From: Muribaculaceae bacterium
Lineage (GTDB): Bacteria; Bacteroidota; Bacteroidia; Bacteroidales; Muribaculaceae
Length of the DNA stretch: 64,000 nt
Direction: 5' to 3'
Assembly (NCBI GenBank): GCA_017651515.1
Contig: JAGCCU010000047.1
Span: 1 to 64,000 of the forward strand
The notes beneath the pieces are model-generated. The model saw only the letters and a program-made list of their open reading frames with translations, did no database searches and was not told the DNA's origin. Position numbers and translations under genes: made by a program. Shown here piece by piece: positions 18,669 through 26,716 of this stretch (its first letter is position 1; each line of letters begins with the position of its first letter).

Positions 18669-19343
18669 ATGAAAACTTTTCAATTAAACGCTGAACCGAG
18701 AACCGACCTCGGTAAGAAGGCTGCAAAGGCTCTTCGCAAAGAGAACAAAATCCCCGTAGTGCTTAATGGCGGCAAGCTCGTTGAGCTTAAGGACGGCAAG
18801 TATGATGGCAAGCTGCTCGAAGGCGAGAAGGTTGTTCCTATTGGACGTGACGGCAAGGCTGTGATCACCACTGACCTCGTTGTTAACTTCACCGACATCC
18901 GCAAGCTCGTTTACAGCCCAGAAGTATTCGTTATCGACCTCACTTATGATGGCGTTACCAAGAAGGCTGTTCTGAAGGACATTCAGTTCCATCCAGTGAA
19001 CGACAGCATCCTGCACATCGACCTGCTGGAAGTTTACGATGACAAACCTGTTATCGTTGAGGTTCCTGTTCACGTTGAAGGTCACGCTGTTGGTGTGAAG
19101 GCTGGTGGTAAGCTGTTCCTCGCCCTGAAGAAGGTTAAGGTTAAAGGTATCTACAGCGACCTGCCCGAGGATATCAAGATCAACGTCAGCGACGTACAGA
19201 TCGGCCACTCTATCAAGGTTGGTGACCTGAGCTTCGACAAGTATGAACTTGCCAATGCTAAGGAACTCGTGATTGCCGGTGTACGTGCAACCCGTGCTTC
19301 TCGCGATGCTTCGGCTGAGGAAACCGAAGAAGCTGCTGAGTAA
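18669..19343 (+). CDS. rplY: Large ribosomal subunit protein bL25 (CTC form)
   Basis: A 224-aa ribosomal protein of the long bL25/TL5/CTC type, which binds 5S rRNA at the central protuberance. The N-terminal L25 domain starts with the usual [20 protein letters not shown]-like segment, here with an unusual inserted stretch around [14 protein letters not shown]-terminal TL5 beta domain covers about residues 100-200, and a Glu/Ala-rich tail ends the protein. It is followed after 20 bases by pth, a frequent pairing in bacteria, and both are read from the promoter at 18554-18583. Confidence 0.95.
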   Translation: MKTFQLNAEPRTDLGKKAAKALRKENKIPVVLNGGKLVELKDGKYDGKLLEGEKVVPIGRDGKAVITTDLVVNFTDIRKLVYSPEVFVIDLTYDGVTKKAVLKDIQFHPVNDSILHIDLLEVYDDKPVIVEVPVHVEGHAVGVKAGGKLFLALKKVKVKGIYSDLPEDIKINVSDVQIGHSIKVGDLSFDKYELANAKELVIAGVRATRASRDASAEETEEAAE

Positions 19344-19363
19344 GATTATTTGACTCAAAGGCA

Positions 19364-19927
19364 ATGAAGTACTTGATTGTTGGACTGGGTAATATTGGTG
19401 CAGAGTATCAAGGCACCCGGCACAACATAGGTTTTACGGTGTTGGACGCCCTTGCAGTGGCGTCCAATGCTGTTTTTAATGCCGAGCGTTATGGTGCTGT
19501 GGCACAAATACGTGTCAAAAACGCCCAGCTCGTCCTGCTTAAGCCATCAACTTATATGAACTTGAGCGGCGAAGCAGTGCGTTACTGGAAACAGAAAGAG
19601 AACATTGCACTGGAAAATATCCTGGTGATTGTGGATGACATTGCACTGCCTTTCGGGGCAATCCGGTTAAGGAGCAAGGGGGCTGATGGAGGCCATAATG
19701 GTCTAAAGAGCATCGATGAAATGCTGCAGACCCAAAATTATGCCCGCCTCCGCTTCGGCATAGGTAACGATTTCCCCCGCGGCGCACAAATAGATTATGT
19801 GCTCGGCTACCCTACCCTTGAGCAACAAGCCATTTTGCCCGAACGGGCCAATGTTGCCGCCGATGCCATCAAGGCTTTCTGCCTTTCGGGCATCGACTTT
19901 GCCATGACACACTACAATAACAAGTAA
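19364..19927 (+). CDS. pth: Peptidyl-tRNA hydrolase
   Basis: A 187-aa enzyme that frees tRNA from peptidyl-tRNA dropped by the ribosome. The catalytic histidine is H20 within GTRHNIGF (17-24), with N10 in the N-terminal GLGNIG strand. DDIALPFG and the glycine-rich [12 protein letters not shown] segment complete the active site. Length is normal. It is the second gene after rplY and is followed by a strong terminator, so the two-gene operon ends here. Confidence 0.96.
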   Translation: MKYLIVGLGNIGAEYQGTRHNIGFTVLDALAVASNAVFNAERYGAVAQIRVKNAQLVLLKPSTYMNLSGEAVRYWKQKENIALENILVIVDDIALPFGAIRLRSKGADGGHNGLKSIDEMLQTQNYARLRFGIGNDFPRGAQIDYVLGYPTLEQQAILPERANVAADAIKAFCLSGIDFAMTHYNNK

Positions 19928-19946
19928 CAAGAGTTAAGGAAAAGAT

Positions 19947-19984
19947 AAAGGGCTCACATCCATAATGGTGTTGAGCCCTTTTTT
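19947..19984. terminator. Bidirectional terminator between pth and rng
   Basis: AAAGGGCTCA (19947-19956) pairs with TGAGCCCTTT (19972-19981), followed on the plus strand by six or more T. It lies between convergent genes and also has an A-rich flank that could serve the minus strand. Confidence 0.85.
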
Positions 19985-20007
19985 ACTGTAAGAAGAAAGA
20001 TTAATGA

Positions 20008-21654
20008 CTATTCAGCTGTAACTTCGGTTTTTTCTTTAGACTTTGCATGCGCGCGTTTTTCTTTCTTAATCACCGAACTGCTGCTCGTGTCCTTCTCTTC
20101 TTTCAAATCAATTTCTTCTTTGTTCTTGTCGATTACGCGATACTCAAGATAATTGAGCGACTGGTCGGGCTTGATCTTGAACTTGCGACCATATTCATAG
20201 CGCCATCGCATATATTCGCTCACAATACCTTTCTTGAGATAGGCATCGACAAATGGATGTACATACATAATAAAGTTGCTCACATTCAGCGAGTGGACAA
20301 GATAGTCAATCTTGTCTTTCAACTTGTCGGTAAAAAGCAACGAAGGCTGTACTACGCCCTTACCTCCACATGAAGGGCATTCCTCTTCAGTAACGATGTC
20401 GAGTGCAGGCCGCACGCGTTGACGGGTTATCTGCATCAGGCCGAACTTGCTCAACGGCAAGATATTGTGCCTTGCACGATCCTTTGCCATCAACTCTTTC
20501 ATGTGCTTATAGAGTTCCTGACGGTTTTCGACCTTCGACATATCGATGAAGTCAATCACGATGATGCCACCCAAGTCGCGTAACCGTAGCTGCCTGGCAA
20601 TTTCATCGGCAGCGAGGAGATTTACGTTGAGCGCGTTGCTCTCCTGGTCGGATGATGTCTTAGAACGGTTACCAGAGTTGACATCAATTACGTGTAAAGC
20701 TTCGGTGCTTTCTATGATTATGTATGCTCCCGAACGGAATGATACTGTCTTGCCAAATGATGACTTGATCTGACGCGTAATGCTGTAGTGGTCGAAAATC
20801 GGCTCATCATCGGTGTATAGTTTAACTATTTCACTCCTCTCGGGGGCTATTAGGCTCACATAGTTGTGAATCTGCTCATATATTGTTGCATCATTCACAA
20901 TGATGCTTTCAAAGTCGGGATTAAATATATCGCGTATCTCGCTAACCGCACGGCTTTCCTCTTCATATAGCAGCGTCGGCGGGTCACAATACTGAAGCTT
21001 GGCTATTGCGTCTTCCCAACATTTTATAAGTACTTTCAATTCGGCATTGAGTTCAGCAGCACGTTTATTTTCGGCCGATGTGCGAATGATGACTCCGAAA
21101 TTCCTTGGTTTGATGCTTTCTATCAAACTTCTTAGTCTCTTTTTCTCGGCTTGGTCTTTTATCTTTTGGGATATCGAGATTTTCTCATTGAAAGGTGTCA
21201 GAACTAAGAATCGACCTGTGAATGTTATTTCGGTAGTCAGGCGTGGTCCCTTGGTAGATATGGGTTCCTTTGCAACCTGAACAATGAGTTCTTGTCCTTG
21301 AGTCAGTAAATCTGATATCGAACCATGCTTGCTGATGTCGGGCTGAAGCTTCAGTTTGGATATTGTAGACGACTTCCTACCACGACTTTCTCTAACCGTC
21401 TTAATATACTGAGCATATGAGTTGAACTGAGAGCCTAAATCAAGGTAATGAAGAAATGCATCCTTCTCATGCCCCACATTGACAAATGCGGCATTGAGTC
21501 CTGGCATCAATTTCTTTACCTTGGCAAGGTAGAGGTTTCCCACTGCATACGATGCATCGCGCTTTTCGCGCTGGAGCGTCATAAGCCTCCCGTCCTCTGT
21601 GAGGGCAGTAGAAATGGTGGTGGGTGTTACGTCAACTACTAAGTCATTTCTCAT
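20008..21654 (-). CDS. rng: Ribonuclease E/G family endoribonuclease
   Basis: A 548-aa single-strand endoribonuclease of the RNase G type, acting in rRNA maturation and mRNA decay. An S1 RNA-binding domain lies at about 38-130 (VGNLYLAKVKKLMPGLNAAFVNVG). The catalytic region contains the DVNSGN aspartate segment and the second Asp-rich strand IIVIDFIDM, which bind the catalytic metal. EECPSCGGKG gives the C-x2-C zinc link that joins subunits. The C-terminus is a short charged tail, with no long degradosome scaffold as in RNase E. It stands alone, convergent with pth. Confidence 0.94.
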   Translation of the reverse strand: MRNDLVVDVTPTTISTALTEDGRLMTLQREKRDASYAVGNLYLAKVKKLMPGLNAAFVNVGHEKDAFLHYLDLGSQFNSYAQYIKTVRESRGRKSSTISKLKLQPDISKHGSISDLLTQGQELIVQVAKEPISTKGPRLTTEITFTGRFLVLTPFNEKISISQKIKDQAEKKRLRSLIESIKPRNFGVIIRTSAENKRAAELNAELKVLIKCWEDAIAKLQYCDPPTLLYEEESRAVSEIRDIFNPDFESIIVNDATIYEQIHNYVSLIAPERSEIVKLYTDDEPIFDHYSITRQIKSSFGKTVSFRSGAYIIIESTEALHVIDVNSGNRSKTSSDQESNALNVNLLAADEIARQLRLRDLGGIIVIDFIDMSKVENRQELYKHMKELMAKDRARHNILPLSKFGLMQITRQRVRPALDIVTEEECPSCGGKGVVQPSLLFTDKLKDKIDYLVHSLNVSNFIMYVHPFVDAYLKKGIVSEYMRWRYEYGRKFKIKPDQSLNYLEYRVIDKNKEEIDLKEEKDTSSSSVIKKEKRAHAKSKEKTEVTAE

Positions 21655-21746
21655 TGCAGAGATATTATTACATAATCATCGTATAAATAGAAGCCTTTGT
21701 ATCTATACATCCACTCACGGACTAGTGACACGGCTTTAGGAACAAA

Positions 21747-21812
21747 ACACAAAGAACAAACTCATGATTGCAATTGCCTGTACGCTGCACATGAGTTTGT
21801 CCTTCTATGTGT
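21747..21812. terminator. Long hairpin downstream of the HU/mS38-like genes
   Basis: ACACAAAGAACAAACTCATG pairs, with a few mismatches, with CATGAGTTTGT-CCTTCTATGTGT across a loop of about 23 bases. It lies about 30 bases past the stop of the small basic gene and could terminate its transcript, since the minus strand continues into a T-rich GTTTTGTT. Confidence 0.5.
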
Positions 21813-21840
21813 TACTTAGTCATCGAAAGAATCCAACTAA

Positions 21841-21933
21841 TTACTTTTTATTTTTATGACGATTCTTTCTAAGTCTTTTTTTGCGCTTGTGCGTAGCCAT
21901 TTTATGGCCTTTACGTTTCTTTCCGCTTGGCAT
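21841..21933 (-). CDS. 30-residue basic protein, mS38/COX24 (AURKAIP1)-like
   Basis: A 30-codon gene from ATG to TAA. The peptide starts MPSGKKRKGHKMATHKRKKR and ends in more Arg/Lys with two His; more than half the residues are Lys, Arg or His. Near-identical small proteins are conserved in Bacteroidota and carry the AURKAIP1/COX24 domain, which in mitochondria is the C-terminus of ribosomal protein mS38. Binding to the small ribosomal subunit is therefore likely, though inferred. It lies 53 bases after the HU gene on the same strand and is probably co-transcribed. It is easily missed in annotation because of its size. Confidence 0.85.
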   Translation of the reverse strand: MPSGKKRKGHKMATHKRKKRLRKNRHKNKK

Positions 21934-21986
21934 GTTACTTAGTTTTATTTGTTTATAATGATTTCGTCACAAGTGGGGAGAAACAA

Positions 21987-22259
21987 TCACTTAACTTCCT
22001 CCATGAACACCTTTGACGGCTTGAAAGCGGGAATCTTGTGCTCTGGAATGATAATGGTTGTTCCCTTGGAAATGTTGCGAGCAGTCTTCTGTGAACGGGT
22101 CTTTACGATGAAGCTACCGAAGCCACGAAGATACACATTCTCACCATTTGCAAGAGAGTCCTTCACTTGTTCCATGAATTTTTCTACTGTCATTAAAACC
22201 GACGCCTTGTCGATACCAGTTGATTTAGCGATTTCGCTAACGATGTCTGCTTTTGTCAT
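21987..22259 (-). CDS. HU-family DNA-binding protein
   Basis: A 90-aa histone-like protein that bends and compacts DNA as a dimer. It starts MTKADIVSEIAKSTGIDKASV, the helical dimerisation half, and contains LRGFGSFIVKTRSQKTARN, the GFGSF signature and the arms that enter the minor groove, then IPEHKIPAFKPSK. Length is standard. The next gene on the strand is the 30-residue basic protein. Which HU paralogue it is cannot be decided. Confidence 0.95.
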   Translation of the reverse strand: MTKADIVSEIAKSTGIDKASVLMTVEKFMEQVKDSLANGENVYLRGFGSFIVKTRSQKTARNISKGTTIIIPEHKIPAFKPSKVFMEEVK

Positions 22260-22798
22260 TGTTTTAGAAATATTTTTAAAAATTACAGAATAACATTTTA
22301 GTAATTAGACAATTACAATCATTTTAGGGCGAAAAAAATGCTCTGAAAATGGCTTGTAATAAGTCGTTTCCAAAAATTCTGTGCAAATATCGCACTTTTT
22401 TTTGAATTACGCGCTATGTTTCAGCATTTTTTGAATATTTTTTTGCAAAAATTTCAAGATGCATCAATAGATATAAAAAATCACACAACTATCTCACACT
22501 TATAAGTTAACATTCGCTTTCTTGTTTTTTCGTCACATTGTCTAAAAAACATTGATAGTATGTCAACCTCTATATAAATGGATTTATTTATCATGTTTAA
22601 AATATTACCGTTTTCAGTGAGAAAGAACAATTTCTACAATTGTCATAAATTGATGAGAAAATTTTGCAGTTACTCCTTTTTGCACTAACTTTGTGGCTTG
22701 AAAAAATTAAAGTATCACGCGCGTAAGCGTGTGCGTATTTTCTTTGTATATATTTTACTTAACATCAACAATAACTTAAAATCACATTTCGAATTCGT
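22260..22798. other. AT-rich divergent intergenic region (HU / PFOR)
   Basis: 539 bases without a gene. The right end holds the promoter of the PFOR gene. Near 22384-22391 the minus strand reads GATATTTG, a one-mismatch -7 element that might serve HU with a leader of about 120 bases. A short stem CACGC/GCGTG lies in the PFOR leader at about 22717-22732. No RNA gene was recognised in the rest. Confidence 0.4.
22664..22693 (+). promoter_or_regulatory. Promoter of the pyruvate:ferredoxin oxidoreductase gene
   Basis: TTG (22664-22666), a 19-base spacer and TAACTTTG (22686-22693) match the Bacteroidota consensus exactly. The leader to the ATG at 22799 is about 100 bases. Confidence 0.78.
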
Positions 22799-25700
22799 AT
22801 GAAAGAGAAAAAATTCATGACATGTGATGGTAATCAGGCTGCTGCACATATTAGCTATATGTTTACTGAGGTAGCTGCCATCTACCCCATCACTCCGTCT
22901 TCGACAATGGCTGAGCATGTAGATGAATGGGCCGCTGCCGGACGTAAGAACATCTTTGGTGAAACTGTGCTTGTGCAGGAGATGCAGAGCGAAGCTGGTG
23001 CTGCTGGCGCCGTTCACGGCTCTCTGCAAGCGGGTGCCCTGACAACAACCTATACTGCATCGCAGGGTCTGTTGCTTATGATTCCAAACATGTACAAGAT
23101 TGCCGGCGAGTTTCTGCCTGGCGTATTCCATGTTTCCGCGCGTACACTCGCATCGCACACTCTGTGTATCTTCGGTGACCACCAAGACGTAATGGCTACC
23201 CGCCAGACAGGCTTCGCAATGTTAGCCGAAGGTTCGGTACAGGAAGTTATGGACATTGCCGCTGTTGCACACCTAAGTACGATCAAGGGACGTGTACCAT
23301 TCGTCAACTTCTTTGACGGTTTCCGCACATCTCACGAGATTCAGAAAGTAGAGGCAATGGACATGGAAGACCTTCGTCCACTGGTTGACTTCGATGCACT
23401 GAACGCATTCCGCCGCCGCGCAATGAACCCTGACACTCCCGTCACTCGTGGAACTGCCGAGAACCCCGACGTATTCTTCCAGCACCGCGAGTCTTGCAAC
23501 GACTATTATAATGCCGTTCCTACCATTGTAGAAGACTACATGAACAAGATATACGAAATCACTGGTCGCAAATATGGTCTGTTTGATTACTATGGAGCCA
23601 AGGATGCCGACCGTGTGATTATCGCTATGGGCTCGGTGACCGAAGCCATTCGCGAAACCATCGACCACCTGATGGCTGCCGGTGAGCGCGTAGGTCTCGT
23701 TGCCGTACACCTGTATCGTCCATTCTCGGCAAAGCATTTCTTGGCTACCGTTCCCAGCACCGCAAAGCGCATCGCCGTGCTTGACCGCACAAAGGAACCA
23801 GGCGCTAACGGCGAGCCTCTGTACCTCGATGTCAAGGACTGCTTCTACGGCGTAGAAAATGCTCCTCTTATCGTAGGTGGACGCTATGGTTTGGGATCAA
23901 AGGACACTACTCCAGCTCAGATTCTTGCAGTTTATGAGAATCTTGCTTTGCCTATGCCAAAGAACCAGTTCACTATTGGCATCGAAGATGACGTGACCTT
24001 CACTTCACTTCCCATGAAGGAAGAAATCGCAATGGGCGGCGACGGTCTCTTCCAGGCTAAATTCTACGGACTGGGTGCTGATGGTACTGTAGGTGCCAAC
24101 AAGAACTCAGTTAAGATTATCGGTGATAACACCGACAAGTATTGCCAAGCATACTTCTCTTATGACTCAAAGAAGTCGGGTGGTTTCACCTGCTCTCACC
24201 TGCGTTTTGGCGATGATCCAATCCGTTCTACTTATCTGGTAACTACTCCTAACTTCGTTGCTTGCCACGTTCAGGCATACTTGCATATGTATGACGTAAC
24301 CCGTGGTTTACAGAAGAACGGCACATTCCTTTTGAATACCGTTTGGGAAGGAGATACTCTGGCCAACAACCTGCCTAACAAGGTAAAGAAATACTTCGCC
24401 GACAACAACATCACTGTATATTATATCGACGCTACCAAGATTGCGCAGGAAATCGGGCTGGGAAACCGCACCAACACCATTCTCCAAAGCGCATTCTTCC
24501 GCATTACTGAGGTCATCCCTGCCGACCTCGCTGTTGAGCAAATGAAGAAGTTCATCATTAAGTCTTATGGCCGTAAGGGCGAAGACGTGGTGAACAAGAA
24601 CTTCCAAGCTGTTGATCGCGGTGGCGAATACAAGCAACTCGCTGTTGACCCTGCATGGAGCAACCTTAATGTCGAGAACGCTATGGACGACAACGCTCCT
24701 GCATTCATTAATGAAGTGGTTCGCCCAATTAATGCACAGAATGGTGACCTGCTGCCAGTATCGGCATTTAAAGGCCGTGAAGATGGTAGCTGGGATCCAG
24801 GCACGGCAGCCTACGAAAAACGCGGTGTCGCCGCTTTCGTTCCTGTATGGAAGGCTGAAAACTGCATCCAGTGTAACAAGTGTGCATTCGTTTGCCCACA
24901 CGCTGCCATACGTCCGTTCGTAATGAACGAGCAGGAAGCTGCTGCTTCTCCTTTCAAAGAAGAAGACAAGCTCAAAGCTATTGGCAAGGGCTTCGAAGGC
25001 ATGTACTTCGTACAGGCAGTTGATGTGCTTGACTGTCTCGGCTGTGGCAACTGCGCCGATATATGTCCAGGCAAAAAGGGCGAGAAGGCTCTTGAAATGG
25101 TGCCCCTCATGGGTCAGGAAGAGAACCAGAAGCTTTGGGACTATGCAGTCGCAAAAGTTACTTCTAAGCAAAACCTCATTGACACAAAGGTCAATGTCAA
25201 GAACTCGCAGTTTGCTACTCCATTGTTTGAGTTCTCTGGCGCTTGTTCAGGTTGTGGTGAGACCCCATATCTGAAGTTGATTTCTCAACTCTTCGGTGAC
25301 CGCGAAATGGTTGCAAATGCTACCGGCTGTAGCTCGATTTATTCTGCGTCTGTTCCTTCTACACCCTATCGCACCAACGAAAAGGGTCACGGACCCGCAT
25401 GGGCTAACTCTCTATTCGAAGACTTCTGCGAGTTCGGACTGGGTATGACAATTGCCGATGAGAAGATGCGTAATCGCGTCACTGGATTCGTTCAGGAAGC
25501 TATTGCCGACGATACCGTATCTCCCGACATGAAGGCTCTCTACCAGGAATGGCTTGACAACAAGAACGATGGAGCAAAGAGCCGTGAACTGAGCGATAAG
25601 ATTGTTGAGGCCATTGAGCACAGTGACAATCCAGCCGACAAGAAGGTCAAGAGCCTGAGCCAATATTTGGTTAAACGCTCACAATGGATCGTTGGTGGCG

Positions 25701-26347
25701 ATGGTGCAAGCTACGATATCGGTTTCGGTGGTCTAGACCACGTTATCGCATCCGGCAAGAACGTCAACATTTTGGTTATCGACACAGAGGTTTATAGCAA
25801 CACTGGTGGTCAGGCCTCAAAGGCCACTCCAATCGGTGCTATTGCCAAGTTTGCCGCCGCCGGCAAGCGCATCCGCAAGAAAGATCTCGGTCTGATTGCT
25901 ACAACCTACGGTTATGTTTACGTTGCACAGGTAGCCATGGGCGCCGATAATGCTCAGACACTAAAGGCTATCCGAGAAGCTGAAGCTTACGATGGACCTT
26001 CGGTGGTCATCGCATACGCTCCTTGTATCAATCACGGTCTTAAGGCAGGTATGGGCAAATCACAAGCTGAGGAAGCTAAGGCCGTTGAATGTGGCTACTG
26101 GCATCTGTGGCGTTACAACCCCAATCTGGAAGCTGAAGGCAAAAACCCGTTCACACTCGACAGCAAAGAGCCAAACTGGGACAACTTCGAAGACTTCCTC
26201 AAGGGTGAGGTTCGCTACGCATCGGTGCTCAAACAATATCCCGATGAGGCTGAAGAACTATTCAAGGCTGCTAAGGATAATGCAATATGGCGCTATAACA
26301 ACTACCGCCGTCTAGCACGCCAGCAATGGGGTGTAGCTGAAGATTAA
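22799..26347 (+). CDS. nifJ: Pyruvate:ferredoxin (flavodoxin) oxidoreductase
   Basis: A 1182-aa single-chain enzyme that converts pyruvate and CoA to acetyl-CoA and CO2 while reducing ferredoxin, the central step of anaerobic glycolysis. The N-terminal domain carries IYPITPSSTMAEHVDEWAA. Two [4Fe-4S] motifs are at about 686 (ENCIQCNKCAFVCP) and 744 (LDCLGCGNCADICPG). The TPP domain holds GACSGCGETPYLKL near 814, which also provides ligands of the third cluster, and GDGASYDIGFGG near 967, followed by NTGGQASKATP. All expected domains of the homodimeric enzyme are present. It stands alone between its own promoter and terminator. The symbol nifJ is a family name and does not imply nitrogen fixation. 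Confidence 0.97.
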   Translation: MKEKKFMTCDGNQAAAHISYMFTEVAAIYPITPSSTMAEHVDEWAAAGRKNIFGETVLVQEMQSEAGAAGAVHGSLQAGALTTTYTASQGLLLMIPNMYKIAGEFLPGVFHVSARTLASHTLCIFGDHQDVMATRQTGFAMLAEGSVQEVMDIAAVAHLSTIKGRVPFVNFFDGFRTSHEIQKVEAMDMEDLRPLVDFDALNAFRRRAMNPDTPVTRGTAENPDVFFQHRESCNDYYNAVPTIVEDYMNKIYEITGRKYGLFDYYGAKDADRVIIAMGSVTEAIRETIDHLMAAGERVGLVAVHLYRPFSAKHFLATVPSTAKRIAVLDRTKEPGANGEPLYLDVKDCFYGVENAPLIVGGRYGLGSKDTTPAQILAVYENLALPMPKNQFTIGIEDDVTFTSLPMKEEIAMGGDGLFQAKFYGLGADGTVGANKNSVKIIGDNTDKYCQAYFSYDSKKSGGFTCSHLRFGDDPIRSTYLVTTPNFVACHVQAYLHMYDVTRGLQKNGTFLLNTVWEGDTLANNLPNKVKKYFADNNITVYYIDATKIAQEIGLGNRTNTILQSAFFRITEVIPADLAVEQMKKFIIKSYGRKGEDVVNKNFQAVDRGGEYKQLAVDPAWSNLNVENAMDDNAPAFINEVVRPINAQNGDLLPVSAFKGREDGSWDPGTAAYEKRGVAAFVPVWKAENCIQCNKCAFVCPHAAIRPFVMNEQEAAASPFKEEDKLKAIGKGFEGMYFVQAVDVLDCLGCGNCADICPGKKGEKALEMVPLMGQEENQKLWDYAVAKVTSKQNLIDTKVNVKNSQFATPLFEFSGACSGCGETPYLKLISQLFGDREMVANATGCSSIYSASVPSTPYRTNEKGHGPAWANSLFEDFCEFGLGMTIADEKMRNRVTGFVQEAIADDTVSPDMKALYQEWLDNKNDGAKSRELSDKIVEAIEHSDNPADKKVKSLSQYLVKRSQWIVGGDGASYDIGFGGLDHVIASGKNVNILVIDTEVYSNTGGQASKATPIGAIAKFAAAGKRIRKKDLGLIATTYGYVYVAQVAMGADNAQTLKAIREAEAYDGPSVVIAYAPCINHGLKAGMGKSQAEEAKAVECGYWHLWRYNPNLEAEGKNPFTLDSKEPNWDNFEDFLKGEVRYASVLKQYPDEAEELFKAAKDNAIWRYNNYRRLARQQWGVAED

Positions 26348-26381
26348 TCCAATCTGCAAGTTATTTATAACTATAACAATG

Positions 26382-26419
26382 AGGCTTCGGTATTCAAAGT
26401 GAATATCGAAGCCTTTTAT
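26382..26419 (+). terminator. Terminator of the PFOR gene
   Basis: AGGCTTCGGTATTC (26382-26395) pairs with GAATATCGAAGCCT (26401-26414) over 14 bp with one G-U pair and a five-base loop. TTTTATT follows. Confidence 0.88.
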
Positions 26420-26716
26420 TATGCCCATTATATAGTATTTAACAAATAGCAGAATGTCGGTTTTCGTTACGAAATTCCGTAATTTCGACACGTAACCATT
26501 ATCGATTTCAAAAAAATAGTTATTTTTAATGACAAATCATGTAATTGTGGAAAAAATACACTATATTTGCAACTATTATAGATGTGAGATTGAAACACTA
26601 CTCCACAAGCTATTAACAATCAACATCAAAGGCCTAATTGCGACTATTTTCACACGAAATATAAGGCCACATACATACGACAGAAACAACAAATATACCT
26701 ATTAACAAAATTAAAC
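26420..26716 (+). promoter_or_regulatory. Leader region of hppA with a -7 element
   Basis: Gap between the PFOR terminator and hppA. TATATTTG at 26562-26569 fits the -7 consensus; the nearest TTG (26545-26547) is 14 bases away, shorter than usual. If used, the leader is about 145 bases long, unusually long in this window. No riboswitch class was recognised in it. Confidence 0.4.

Noticed and set aside
22260-22660. An RNA gene or riboswitch in the long gap before the pyruvate:ferredoxin oxidoreductase gene
   Set aside because: Very AT-rich with no stable stems or recognised motifs; the promoter lies downstream of most of the gap.
24308-25171. A 287-codon open frame antisense to the pyruvate:ferredoxin oxidoreductase gene
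   Set aside because: Antisense shadow of a strongly conserved gene; no family motifs or promoter.
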